This document shows positions 12,571 to 24,800 of a stretch of DNA of 64,000 bases, piece by piece; within the stretch, counting starts at the first letter, position 1; each line of letters starts with the position of its first letter. Both the position numbers and the translations under genes were made by a program. The stretch spans positions 106,788,967 through 106,852,966 of the forward strand of contig CM041084.1 in the NCBI GenBank assembly GCA_023079485.1. The letters run 5' to 3'. This DNA comes from Archilochus colubris (lineage: Eukaryota; Chordata; Aves; Apodiformes; Trochilidae). The notes under the pieces are model-generated. The model was given only the letters and a program-made list of their open reading frames with translations. It had not been told where the DNA came from and searched no databases.

Positions 12571-14151
12571 TTGGAGCCTGGGAGTTTTAGAGATCAGGTT
12601 AAATGTGAATGAAGAAAACTTGTCACTCATTTTAAAGGACATGTGTTGTTCAAAAGCCAATTATCACCACACTTTTTGGCCAATACTTAAGGTCTTCCAG
12701 ACTTTGGCAGGGAGGTTTGTAGAAGTCAGTTTGTTCCCTAATAGCATCAGCAAAGATTCACTTTAGGCTTGGAGCTTCTCACTGCCCTTTCTGTCACCAA
12801 TTATTTTGTCAGTACAGCAGAAGAAATTAGTCAAGACTGTCAGCAGCACTGATCCTGCTTTTCTCTGCCAGATGTTCTTCTTGTCCAACTGCTCCCACTT
12901 GCTTTGCACAACATGAAAAAAAACTGGAGGCTGTGATGTGGCACTGCAATTAACCCTGTAAATTATTTCCCTTTTTCAAATGAAACCAGCAATTGGGTCC
13001 ATAACTTACACAATTAAGAGCAATGCATCTTAGTCATTTTCTGTAATCCTCCATTTAATATTTGATCATTGATTTAATGTTTAATACTGTGGAATCATTG
13101 TTCTTTGTCCCTCATTTCTTGAATGTCCTTGATTTTAAGAATAATCATCAAGACAGTAGCTTTATCTTGCAAAGCTTTACTTGTATGAGTACTGTGATGA
13201 AAGCTAATCTGATCATTCATGTGAGTAAATGTCTGAGTTATTAACAACCTTTTTTACCACCAAAACTGAAGCTTAATATCATTTGACATCATGTGAGCGA
13301 GAACATGGACATACATGTTTGTTTTACACTAAATTGAAACACGTGGAAGAGTCAACATTTCAGGCAGGTATTTTGCCAACCTACCTAGATAGTCAAATGT
13401 ATTTTTCCTATTTTGTATGCAAACTTTGATCTTAGAGCTTACTGGAAGTCCTGGTTTAAGTCTTGTCATCTCTAAGGTTCTCAGATATGAGGCTTGTTTA
13501 GTACACTGCATCTTTAAAAAATTCTAGCTTCTCTGCATGGAGATGATCAGATTACAAGCAAATATAATCTGTATCTATCATGATTATTAGTGTTATTAAA
13601 CTATAAGGTTTTGTCTTTTCTCAAGAAACAACTAATACTGAGAAATTTTTGTCACATTGTTTACAAATAATTGACATATTAGCTTCTGCTCTGTGCTGTT
13701 CATGCTTACATGGGCTTATTCTGCAATTAGAACATTATCCTGGAATTGATCATGAAGTAAGATATAGCTCACTCTGAACAAACACTAATATCTTAGAATT
13801 AGATCCAGACACATATTGCTCTAGTGGACTGTCCTTGGATAAGTAAAACTTAAGAAATGCACTTACCTCAAGCACATAGTCAAATAGTTTTTCTTTATGT
13901 CACCTTCACAAGTCACCAAAAATTTTTTTTTTAAACTGTGGATCTTCTTCAGTGTTTAAAAAATATGAGGTAAAAAGATGATGGGCATTACTATCATGCC
14001 ATATTGTAGCCCAGAGGAAGTGACATTCAGGACAAATGAATGTCAAACCTTATCCTGTATTCATTTGTATTCAGCAGCAAGTGAACCAGTTCTCTGCAGA
14101 GTGAAAACAAAAACACCTTCAAAATATATGCTGCTCCAGCTGAAACAATGG

Positions 14152-14220
14152 TTCTCCTTCCCTTCCCTTCCACCACCTCCCCTCCCCTCTTCTCTCCTTT
14201 ACTCCCTTTCTCCCTCTCCT
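14152..14220 (+). repeat. Polypyrimidine C/T tract
   Basis: About 70 bases almost entirely C and T (ccttccc and cctcccc units), with few A bases. Confidence 0.85.
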
Positions 14221-14407
14221 AATTGTGGAATCCAAAGTTATTTTGCTAAACCAATAAAGCAAGAGCTTTTCATAACTTCTTGTTCTATGTCTTCACCATT
14301 TATTACCTCTTTAACCAGCAAAGATAGAAATCAAACTGTAAAATCTCCCATTGGTCACTTGCCCTTTTCCACTTCACAGACTTGATACTGACAGCAAAAG
14401 TTACCAC

Positions 14408-14425
14408 TTTTTTTTTTTTTTTTTT
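14408..14425 (+). repeat. Poly-T run of 18
   Basis: Uninterrupted T homopolymer, with no element boundary or target duplication visible around it. Confidence 0.9.
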
Positions 14426-16100
14426 AAAGAGTTTGTTTATCTTTCTTTGTGCTGTCCATTTAATTAAAGGTCGGGATCTATGACTATAATCTTCTTCTGG
14501 GATAATAGCTAAACCTAATGGGGTATCTTCTTTATAACACTGACATTCTATCACTGCTGATTCCTCATGGTACCTATTCTCTGCACCTCATCTTTCTGCT
14601 GGATTTTTCAGTAGACATTGTCTTTAAAATCCCATTTGTACCATTTGGGTCAGGTCAGGAAGAGTAATGGCTCTAATCTCGTTGGACAGATATTATTAAT
14701 CTTGAAGCAGGTGAGGAGCAAGATGATTTCTCCTGCCAAAGAACTTGGATGTCAATTCTGTGAGTAATCCCAGGTTTACTGCACCTGGCAAAATTACTCA
14801 AAGATTAAGCTATCACTTTTCATAGTATTTAATCCTGTACATTATGCTAAACTCAGAGAACTAAGGTGAAGGCTCGAAGTTTCCCTTTCCGTTTGCAGAC
14901 AGGTTGTTTTAAATTTTCTTACTAATTTTTTAACAGATAATAAGCAAAAGTAAACAGCAGCAGCTGAAAACCCCAGCAGTATTTGTCCATGAGCAGAATC
15001 ATATGATGGGCTTTTTGCTTCTGGGCATAACAGGTGCAAACTTGCTGATGTCTAGAAATTTGAGAAATTCATTTCACAATTAACACCAGATTCAGCAATC
15101 TGACATGTTTAAATTTTCAGGACTGACCTGGAGCTTATAAAAGCCATTAACATCAGCTGCAGTCATTATCACTTCTGAACATTCAAACAGGATTTCTGAG
15201 TATCAGGAAATAGGATTTCCAAAATGTCCTATGTGTGAATCTCTTTTGCGTACCCCTTCAAAAGGGCACTGCTCTGGGGGTAAGCTTTGGGAACAAAGAA
15301 CAGGATGGTATATCAGGCTTTTTTTTTCATCTTGGTTTGGGTCCCCATTCACATTACCTGGAAAATGGATTGGCTAAGGCTGCTGTGCCTGGCCAAGGTG
15401 TTTCTATAAATTACACCTCCATATGAGAAACTGATAAAATAGCACAGTGCAACAACATTCCTAGAAAGGCCTCATAATAGCCTTCTGCAAAGGCAGGCAG
15501 GTCTGCAGGCACTGATCCATAGCTCTTCAAGACTTTCACATTTCCAGGTGTCATTTTCAGTTCTATTGCATTTTCCTGCACAGTGTAGTTCCTTGATTAT
15601 GGTTCACAGATAGATGCATCAAGCTGGCACTGACTGAGAGTCTAAAAAATTCCAAACTGGTTTCAAAGCATTGGTTGAAAGATGGTGCACGTGGTAGATG
15701 AGTTTTAACACTGAAGACAGGGACCCTAGCTCTGGCTTCAGTATACTGGGTTGTTATCATAGTTATAGATAGGCTATTCTGGGAGACACTTGGGTACAAT
15801 GAGAAACTTAGTGAAGGTGTGAGTGAATATACCAAAAAAATTGATGAGAGCTAAACGAAGAAAATTTAGCATCATGCTGCCCACTGCTGAATCTTGACAT
15901 TGGAAAAATAAGCTGGAGCTGAGAAGCTGTTTATGTCCCTGTATAGTTGGCATTGGCTATTAGTATATTTCCAACAGATTATAAAAAAATAAACAGTGGT
16001 AGCTGTGCAAAAAAGATTTGTGGTCCTAAATCAAATGATTCCTTAACAAAATAAAAAAAGAGAAAAAATATCAAAATCTGTATACTATAAAAAATGACTA

Positions 16101-16149
16101 CATTATCATTATTATTAATTATTATTATCATAATTATAACTATTATTTT
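16101..16149 (+). repeat. ATT/ATA low-complexity tract
   Basis: Interrupted att trinucleotide repeat ('cattatcattattattaatt' and following bases) in a very AT-rich neighbourhood. Confidence 0.8.
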
Positions 16150-16574
16150 GCATTAAAATTTTATATTTTTCTCATTTAAAATTTGAGATTTTGGTGATTT
16201 TTGCCACCTTTTTGAATTCTCATCTCGTTTAGTCCAAAATTTTTAAGTTGCACAAAAGCAGCTGGTTTCCATTCTGGCCACTGCTGCCTTGTCAGAATTA
16301 TTTTGAAAGACCCAAGGCAGAATCTTTACTAATGATAAAGATGATTGCACTGCCACTGAAGTGAAAAAATTCAGTGATAATTTCTACAGAGAGATAATTT
16401 CTACAACACATTTTCCTTGAAAGCATTTACTCCATGATTACTATTATTTAAAGTAATAATATTTTTTTTGTTTTAAAGACATGGTTTAAAAATTAAGCAA
16501 TCGTTTTCAGGGCTTTCTTTTCCAGATTACACTATTACTGTTTGCAAAACAATCTATACAGTCCATCGCATCTT

Positions 16575-16790
16575 CTCACAGACTCACAGAATCAGAGAAT
16601 ATGCTGAGTTGGAAGGCACCCATCAGGATCATCAAGTCCAACACCTGTCTAGGGAACCTCAAGAATCACACCATGTGTCTGACAATATCATCCAAATACT
16701 TCTAGAACTCAGGCAGGCTTGGTGCTGTGACCACTTCTCCTTCTTTTTACCATGACACATGTTTTAGAAGAAAGTAAACTAGCTCTCTAA
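16575..16790 (-). mobile_element. CR1 3' end fragment
   Basis: Starts with tail octamers ('ctcacagaatcagagaatat'), then 'gttggaaggcacccatcagg' and 'atcatcaagtccaacacctg', the antisense CR1 3' UTR. The recognisable part fades after the 'accacttctccttc' region near 16740. A decayed continuation to about 16975 ('aggtctccttcaggctcctg') is possible. Confidence 0.85.
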
Positions 16791-16990
16791 CCTATTGTTA
16801 CATCTCCATCACCTTGGTGTTTTTTACTAGTTATAAGTAGGCACCTTTTTAACCAGGACTCACGTTCTTTCTATGTCTCATGTGATCTGCTATATATAAA
16901 TCTATATATAATTTTGAAATTGTAAATTAGGTCTCCTTCAGGCTCCTGTTTTTTTGAGCAATGTAAGACAGAACTAAATTTTCTTCAGAT

Positions 16991-19329
16991 CTTCAGATTG
17001 CTGGATAATTTCATTCTTCATTGTAAAGCCTCAGTGCTTATTAGGCTTGAGTGTATCAAGCTTCTGCAAGAATGGTCAAAAACATGTCAGCAAGCCATCA
17101 GAAAATTCAAACTGCTGCACGCAGAGGACCTATTAAGAGCTGCTAAAGTGAGAAGTGATATTATGTAGATCACAGATATGTTATCATCTTATTGTTTTGG
17201 AAAATGCGAGGAAAGTTTAAAGCCATGCTGATACAATTTTATAAAAGGAATTGGGGTAATATTTTCGTTCTGTATTTATTCCTAATTTCTTCTGCAGAAA
17301 TATGTGTATAACAGAGATTTCAATGCAATCAGAAGATAAACACCCGAACATGTTATTAGAAGAATTCTTGAATATTAATTATATAGAGAAAGTAAGTGAA
17401 AATTTGTCAGATCTCAACATAGAAAGAAGTTATTGAGTAGGATTTCAAGAGGTTCAAACTCATTTTCAATCCTCTGCTCAAATTCTAGAGTGATATAAGA
17501 AAAACTATGAGTTTCTTTACAAGCAGGGAACATTTCCTTCACAGAGGAAAAGGAGGTTACTCTTAAAGGAAACATCTTGACAGATGTGCCAAGGTAGCAA
17601 AGAGAAGCTTCAAAATTAACTGATCACACCTCCATCTTCAGTGAAATAGTAGTGAAAAACTTGTCTTTGAGCAACTTCACCCAAGCAGTTGATAGAAGTA
17701 GGAAATGTTTGGGAGAGGAGGTAAAAAACTGAGAAGCAAGGTTTAGCAACTGCTGAATTAAGGGTTTTTTTATACATTTTATACGTTTTTTTATACATTT
17801 TAGGAGTTTAATTGCGTATTAAAGTGCAGTCATTTGATAACCTAGATACATTTAGAAGGTACTGCTTTTTTCAGGCAAGCTTTCATGCCTAAAGCTACAG
17901 TTTAAACTTAGCCATTTCTTTTCATCAGGTCAATATTATGAACACAGAAATGAAAAACAAAATTGCAGATACCATACGTACTCTAAATGAAAAGTTAATA
18001 ACTTCTGGTTTCTGTTTGACTACAAACAGGGAGCTAATGCATTGTCAAGCAGTAAATAACCCTAGGATTTCAAGTCTCCTCAGTATCAGTCCATTTCTTG
18101 TTTTTTTTTTTTTGTTTCACTTGTGACCCCTTATGGGTTATGGTTCAACTTCATATAATATGCAGTAATCTCCTGTATGTTCAAGGACATCAAAATATGC
18201 TTTTAGCAAGTTTTTATCTTTCTTTTTTTCTGTGTTGAAGCTGAAGTTGGAGAAAGAAAGAAGAAGTGCTTCATTGTCCAAATTCCTCACTTCAGCTTCA
18301 AATAAGCAAGATGTCACTTTGAAATACGGATGGCAAATAGAAAATGAGTTCAGCAGAAATTGTGACAGAGGGAAAAAAGAGCATAAAATTAAATCAATGT
18401 CTTCCCAAGACCTGAGAATATCGTTAAAAATAACTGTCTTAATATGCATGCCCTGGGGTTCTGTGAAGTGCAATAGTTTTTGAGACACTGTGATGACTCA
18501 CACTGGATTGGAAAATTACTGCTACAGAGGAGAATGAGAACAAATCCCACAGGTTTTACACCCTTTTTACTTCAGCACTAGGGAACCAGACTATAAGGGA
18601 GACATAAGAGTTAAGTCACAAAATAATTCTCTTCTTCCAGTGCTGTTGTTCCTAGCAGTATGCTTGGATTTGTTTTGTCCTGGGGTGCCCAAGTGATACA
18701 TACAATGAAACTAAAACCCTTGAGCAATCTCTATGAGCTGCTTAAAAATCCCATTGGTTTAAAGTATAAAACAAAAACTTGAAAACTTTCAATGTCCTGA
18801 CTATTAGGTAGTTGGTGATGATACTCAGGTTCCATACTCTTCTTTTCATCTCTTACATGCCTTACATGATCTAAGTGTTTGTCATGGGTGATCACAATCA
18901 CATACAGTGCAGTGAATTATCTGAATTTAACAGCACTTGGGCCTCATTACACTCCACCTCCATGAAAAAAAAGTGTATATCTTTCCTATAAATCTTCCCG
19001 TTGTGTTGAGAAGCTAAATACACCTCATTCATTATACATTTCCTTAAGCACCCACCTCTTCTACTTTCATGATGAATAACACCACTATAGGAACTCTTTT
19101 CCAGAGAACCATACAAAATTATATGAAACAGGTATGGATAAAGTCTATTGGTGAAGTCTTTTATAAAGACATGGTGGTTGTGCTGAGATGGCTAAAGCAG
19201 GAATGATTTCTTCCTTATATCCTTACTTTTAACTGAATGTCCATTGTCAACAAATAAAATGCCACTGTTATTAGAGAAATTCAGGTAACCACAAAGACCA
19301 TTTTCATGTAACAACATGCTTTTCTTCAG
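16991..19329. other. AT-rich non-coding DNA, no gene seen
   Basis: Nothing recognisable. An imperfect 22-bp tandem duplication (tttttttatacatttta twice) lies at about 17764-17803. A minus-strand frame of 116 codons (18138-18488) overlaps a plus-strand frame of 83 codons; neither has a domain or supporting context. Confidence 0.55.
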
Positions 19330-19576
19330 GGATCTGCATATCTAGCATGTTCAATGGTCCTATCGTAACTGTCCTGTGCAGGAGAAACTTCAGATACTTC
19401 AATTAAATTGTCAGTATGCTGCTGGAACTCCACCTTTTAGGAGTAGTTACTGATGCCATCTCTTTAGCTAGTGAAGAATGAGTATTTATCACTATGTTAA
19501 CCCCTTCCTTTTCGTTTTTAGTGGAGCCTCAACTCCCACCCTCCAACACTGCGCCCACTATCACAGGTGGAGGGAG

Positions 19577-20589
19577 TCAGATTCCCTGAGGATCAGTCAG
19601 AGGCACAGATGGATTGATTAAATCAGCATAGGGCTTATTTACTAATTCATCTTTAACAGTGCAAGTGCCAGGGAGCACTGGCCAGTTGTCTAGAAGTTTT
19701 TGCCCTGACAGCATGTCCATAAGCTCCTGGGGAATCTCATTCTGGAGCCTCTCTAGCCACCGATTTGATCTCAACCATTGACATTGAGGAGAGATATTTA
19801 CACATGGATGTTCATCCTCACATGCATACTCATTCTTAAGAGGATGCAATCTAGAAGACTGAGTCAATTCAAACTTACCTACCCGTTGTTTTGACTCCTG
19901 TAATTGTCCTTTTACAGGGGTGTGATTTGGCACCTCCCTGGCTTTACTGATTGTACCAAACACACACTCTTTTTCTAACTTCTGTTTAAGAGCCATTAAT
20001 TCCCTGTGGAGAAATGCAACCTCTTGCTGCCCAACCTTGCCAGCCTCCGCTTCCTTGCGGAGAGGATTGACTGCTTTTAAAAAGGAGCGCTTCTGCATGC
20101 ATGAAGAGCTGCCATTTCTCTAAGCTCCTGTGTGGCCTTGGAAGCTTCTGTCTCCCTTCAAAAAGTGTCAGCACTTTCCTGGGCAATTTTAAGGGCTTCA
20201 ACATGTGTTGCTTTGAGGGCTGCTAATTTCTTGCAGAGAACAACCACCTCCTCATGGTCAGATTTATAAGTCTCTACCTCCTTTCAGAGACATTCAGACT
20301 CTTTCAAGGCAGTGTTGAGGGCTTTTACATGTGTGGCCTTATGAGTTGCAATTTCTCTCTGGAGGGTAATTACCTCCTTCAGTGCTGCTCATAGTGCAGC
20401 ACCCAGTACTGCGTAAGTGACTGATTTACCTTTTCCAATTTTGAGTTTTGCCTATGATTGTAATAACGTAAGGTATTGTACCAGTGCAGGGGCATTCGAC
20501 TAATTTTCTCGGGCCCATTGTTTTCCCTGAGATGATGGTTTAGATTTAAAATTTTCCAAAAACCTGTCTAATGAAGGGAAGCTATCCAT
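19577..20589 (-). pseudogene. Broken gag of the ERV with coiled-coil repeats
   Basis: The reading frame starts at ATG complement 20589-20587, about 460 bases after the LTR, with 'MDSFPSLDRFLENF' as its first residues. It soon meets a stop and continues in shifted frames. From about 20400 to 19980 it encodes degenerate tandem modules of about 42 codons rich in Leu, Ala, Glu and Lys. The clearest pair contains 'HKATHVKAL' and 'LKATHVEAL', 126 bp apart, consistent with a long coiled coil. The only sizeable open part is 19577-20098 (173 codons), which begins inside the module region and ends in non-repetitive sequence that contains a Trp/Leu-rich segment ('QWLRSNRWLERLQ'). Gag assignment rests on position after the leader; capsid motifs are not identifiable. 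Non-functional. Confidence 0.65.
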
Positions 20590-20800
20590 TTATACAAGGA
20601 ACACACATTCAGTTGTCTACCAGTAGAGTTTTTGCCCCCTGCCCAGACTTTTCACACACACACGTCCACCAGGTGGTAGCACCCTGGCACAGACAAATCT
20701 GTCGGCACAATTTCCACAATCTGGTGACCCCAGCCCTGTTGCTGGAAATGGTTGTCTACGACTACCTGCACCCAGACACAGATTCAGGAGAGCTTCACAA

Positions 20801-20817
20801 ACACACACACACACACA
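20801..20817 (+). repeat. CA dinucleotide microsatellite in ERV leader
   Basis: Eight perfect AC units plus a base, lying between the primer-binding site and gag of the ERV. Confidence 0.9.
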
Positions 20818-21027
20818 TGCACCAAGGAAAACAGACCCACAGTGGCTTTATCCCTTACACTTACACTACAACATTAACTTGAGGCTGGTGAACAGTTTGC
20901 AGAAGATCAGGCAAAACACCCTCTCTTTCTAAGCTCCCTCACTCTTGTGAGGAGCCCAGGTGCCGTGAGGTTAAGCCTTTCACTCCCCTATTACAAGTTG
21001 CTCAGCAGCTGCACCCCTTTGTTCACA

Positions 21028-21045
21028 GGATCCTGCTGACTACCA
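21028..21045 (-). promoter_or_regulatory. Putative ERV primer-binding site, tRNA-Ser type
   Basis: Four bases after the LTR end the minus strand reads TGGTAGTCAGCAGGATCC. A serine tRNA 3' end of the common vertebrate type predicts TGG followed by CG and TAGTCGGCAGGATTC. The core TAGTCAGCAGGAT matches 12 of 13 positions, with a 2-base deletion after TGG. A leucine-type site matches less well. The tRNA sequence is from memory. Confidence 0.55.
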
Positions 21046-21049
21046 CAAA

Positions 21050-21869
21050 TGTTACAGTCCAGGGTAACATTGAAACTTATTTTGTTTTCGATCCATGAGA
21101 CAAAGTCTAACCATAGAAGGGTTGGGTGCAAACATAAGCTTTTATTTGACAATTGACACAAGCAAAATGATAGAGCCAGGCAAAAGAGGGAGAGAGGAAA
21201 GGAAGATATATGAGAGAGAGAAGTGGGAGGGAAAAAAAGGCTAAGAAAGTGGGAAGAAAGAAAGAAAGAAAGAATGAGAGAGAGAGAGTCACCACCAGGG
21301 GTGCAGCTGTCCAGAGGGTTCCTTCAAGATGCCGCTGATCCTGGACAGGGTCCGATATGAGATGGCGGTGGGTCAAGAGACAACAAAACAACCCCAGCAT
21401 GGACAGCCATATACACCCCTGAGTTCCTTTTGTTAAGCTGCCAGTAAGCTGCCATAGAAGCCAGGGTCATTAGCATCAGAGCCACTGCAGACAGGCTCAC
21501 CTGGAGGGAGGGGGACGGGGGGGCTTCCCCAGAAGGGTGCAGTCCCCCACTCACTCATCAGTTCTTATCTCCTCCCAGGTGTCACTCCCTGCTCAGTTCC
21601 AGCCCCCTCAGCCAGGTACATCAGCATCAGTACAATCAAGGTGGCTTCCTCCACCCTGGCCAGGGTAACTGTGCCTGGAGGGACACCACAGCATTGAAGG
21701 CCCTCAGGAAAGGGGTATCCACCCTGCAGGTAGTTCTCATCTCTTTCTGGGTGTCACCCCCTGCTCAGCTCTGGCCAGGCCAGGTACATTCCATCCTAGC
21801 CAGGGCTATTCACTTTAAAATTGTCCTTTTGAGGCAAATTCTAATCAGTGAGATGAGAAGACTCTCACA
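21050..21869 (-). mobile_element. 5' LTR of the truncated ERV
   Basis: Homologous along its whole length to the solo LTR at 50404-51289. On the minus strand it runs from TGTGAGAGTC to CTGTAACA, so it keeps TG...CA ends. It contains a polyadenylation signal at complement 21146-21141 and a purine/pyrimidine-rich stretch near 21245-21290 that has expanded to a gaaa microsatellite here but not in the other copy. It is about 66 bp shorter than the solo copy, mainly because it lacks a U3 duplication. The 5-bp flank outside it, AAGAG at 21870-21874, has no visible partner because the distal end of the provirus is missing. Confidence 0.88.
21141..21146 (-). promoter_or_regulatory. LTR polyadenylation signal AATAAA
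   Basis: AATAAA on the minus strand inside the LTR, in the same position relative to the LTR end as the AATAAA of the solo copy at 51194-51199. Marks the R region. Confidence 0.7.
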
Positions 21870-24800
21870 AAGAGAAAAAAAGACTGCAGTAAGAGAGACA
21901 TCTGCCTATCCCAATTTGGACATCTTCCAGGTTTTTAGTCCAGAGGATCCTCAACATTGTTTTAGCATGCAATTCATTACAAAGATATGGTATTTCTAGG
22001 AAGATTTCTGGGGTGCTAACAGAGAATAGAGAAGAATCTGCTCAGGACATGTTTATTTCACTGAGCCACACTTTTTTTTTTTTCTTTTTAAAGCAAAATT
22101 ATGTAAACAAGTTGAACAAATATGCTCAAGCCTTGTTTCCAGTCATTCATTAGGTGCAGAGGGTCCTAATCTTAATTGAAAATCAAAGGATTTGCTTTTG
22201 GAATTTTTTTTTTTTTAACAACTTATATTTATATACTTTAAACTAGTTGAAGTGAGTTACATGTTGGGGATAAAAAGTCTTAGTACTTTCCATATCATTC
22301 ATTTTAAAATCAAAACAAACAATTCTTCCTTTTTTGTTGGATTAAACAAGGTAACTGAACATTCTTTGTAGTTTTCACCTCTCTTTAAAAGAGAGTTTAT
22401 GAATGACTTGGACAATTTTAGTATAATTATAATATTTTTACTGCACTTTATCTCAGCTACTTTAAGAAGAGGAAATCATTTGAAAATCTACACCTAAATC
22501 TATGCATCATTCTGATATTTTCCAGAATTCACAACATTCATTCAGAATACTATGCCTTCATAATGTATCCAAAAATTTACTCAAAGGTAATTCAATTTTT
22601 ACTATAGGAATGTTTTAAAAATTTTGGAGCTTACTCTATAAAAGCAGTGCTCATAATGTGGTGTACTGATAGAGTAAAATGTCTTATTGGATGTCAGATG
22701 CTTTGAAACACCATGGTGTTATATATATCATGGCTGATATATTGTGCTTTTCATCAGAACATCTTGAAATTAAATCTGCCATTTACATTTGCATAAAAAA
22801 TCTAAATCTGAGGCCAAAATTGTGTCTGATGAAAACCCCATCTAGATATCTAAACATCTGTACTAAACTGAGGTAGGTATTTACTATATATAATAGAAAC
22901 TGTATTTTCTTAAGAAAAGTTTTTTTCTGAGCATAAATTCCATGTTATCTTTCAAATCCCTTGGTTTGCTGTATGCAATATAAAAAGCATATATAGAATA
23001 TTTTTAGAAAATAACATTTGTTGCAAGTATTTGCATTAAATAACATAAAGAGTCACTAGAACTAAAGGTTTGTGCAGTTTATTTTCCTCAGAAAAGGAAG
23101 TTATTGTCTAAAACTCAGGGGTTGTTCATGCTTCATCCATGGACTTGAGACAGGACTTTAGGGAAATGAATACTCAATAGGTTTTAATTATACTGGGATC
23201 CGTATCTTGCCTGAATGTGCTTTTAGGTTTCTACAGGCAGAAGTCTGAAAAGCAAAAACCTGGAGTCATCATGCAAAGATTAAAAAACAGAATCTGCAGT
23301 TAAAAGGTGAATGTGAAAAGAGAGAAGAAAACCTACTGTGTTTGTACATATTCCAAAGCACATCCAAAGACAATAAAGACTACTCAGAAGTCTCTTATCA
23401 GACCGAGCAAAATCATTCTTGAAGAATTTTAAGCAAGAAATTTAAGCCAGGCAGTTTACTTCAATTTTATATCACTAAATTATACTCTGAATTCTTTTAC
23501 CATGTAATGATTTTCATGTATTTGAAATAAGTGATGAAATTTAATGTAGGTATAAGAAAGGTTAATGCCATTTAAAGAAATGGAAAAATGGAGGTAATGT
23601 GATCTAAATGAGATATTTCACTGAAAGCTAAAATATATTAAGTAGTGGAGATCTCATAATCCAAGTACAGATTTGGTAGCGGCAAGTTATTTAAGAGCTA
23701 TGTAATTTTAGTAACTTTCTTCACATAATTACTGACAAATTAACTGCAGTATATAGGATCAACAACAAATGAATATTTCATAACTGCTTACAAGTATATA
23801 AAAAAAATATTCCAGGAAGGTTGTTGTGACAGCGTTTTAATGAATGCTTGACATTATTAATACTGCAATTATTTATTTATTTCACATTGGAGTTGTACCT
23901 GGCATTTAACAGTGATACAAAAATAGATTAACTCTGACTTGAGGATTACGTATAAAATGACAATAGGCCAAAGTGGAGAAAGGATGAAACCAGATAAGTT
24001 GATAGAGTTCTCTAGAAGTCTAAGATGACTGTTTCTAGTTGTTATCCTAAAAATATCCAATAATTCTGGGAATAAAGGATATAAATATTTTTCTCCTTCT
24101 GCTGTGTGCTTTACCTCTTATTTCTGAGAGAGGAGCTGAAGGATTCTTTTGTTCTTGCTGTAATTTTTTTTTCAGTATTGTAAGTGATTTATTTAGTGAC
24201 TTAAATTATGCTATTAATTGTTGGCTGCATAAAATCATCCTTAGACTCCAACTTTTACTTTTTATCGTCCCTCTTTTCGACCTCCAGTCATGTTTCTAAC
24301 CATCAAGCAACTAGAATCATTGCTTCAGAGAAACAGAGATTTTCAGGGAAACTTGGTATTCCGACAGCTGGTATTTTAATGAAAATGACAAATATCAGGA
24401 AACCTATGATAAAAATCATGAGAGTTAACAATGCTGCCACCTAGCATTTGAAGCATAACCAGCAGGAACAATATGATAAAAAGTAGTGAGTCTCTGAAAG
24501 TCTTCATTAGCTCCTCAACTATCAAGCATCTAAGAAAACTTTTGCTAGGAAGTCACAGCAGCTTAACCATGAACAATAAGTCCTCTGACATTGTTCTCAA
24601 GGGCAAGACTGTATATATGTTCAGCTAGTAACATCATATACTCAGATGTTCAGAGGCAGCATACATGGGACATTGCTGTGAAACCCTGTTCTAAAAATTA
24701 AAAAGCCAGCAAGCCTCTCTGTGCTGTCCTTTATAGGAAGCATTATAATCTCTGAACACATCATACACTCTCATGGATGTCTTACTCAGTACGTTGGGGT

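Larger units (their letters stand above)
12571..16574. other. AT-rich non-coding DNA, no gene seen
   Basis: Holds only the simple-sequence tracts listed separately (14152, 14408, 16101). No exon, RNA gene or clear transposon boundary is visible. Weak LINE-like composition may continue to about 12960, but I could not match it. Confidence 0.55.
19330..21869 (-). mobile_element. Truncated ERVL-like endogenous retrovirus
   Basis: Reading on the minus strand from 21869: one LTR (21869-21050), a primer-binding-site-like sequence (21045-21028), a roughly 430-bp leader, then a broken gag from the ATG at 20589. Recognisable sequence stops somewhere between 19576 and 19330. No protease, polymerase, envelope or second LTR follows, so the 3' part is lost. 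The LTR family also has a solo copy at 50404-51289. Class III (ERVL-like) is inferred from the 5-bp target duplication of that solo LTR and the serine-type primer site. Long dead: gag has stops and frame changes. Confidence 0.8.

Noticed and set aside
18898..19116. 72-codon minus-strand frame as continuation of the ERV coding region
   Set aside because: No retroviral motif is seen and similarity to the ERV body cannot be traced past about 19330.
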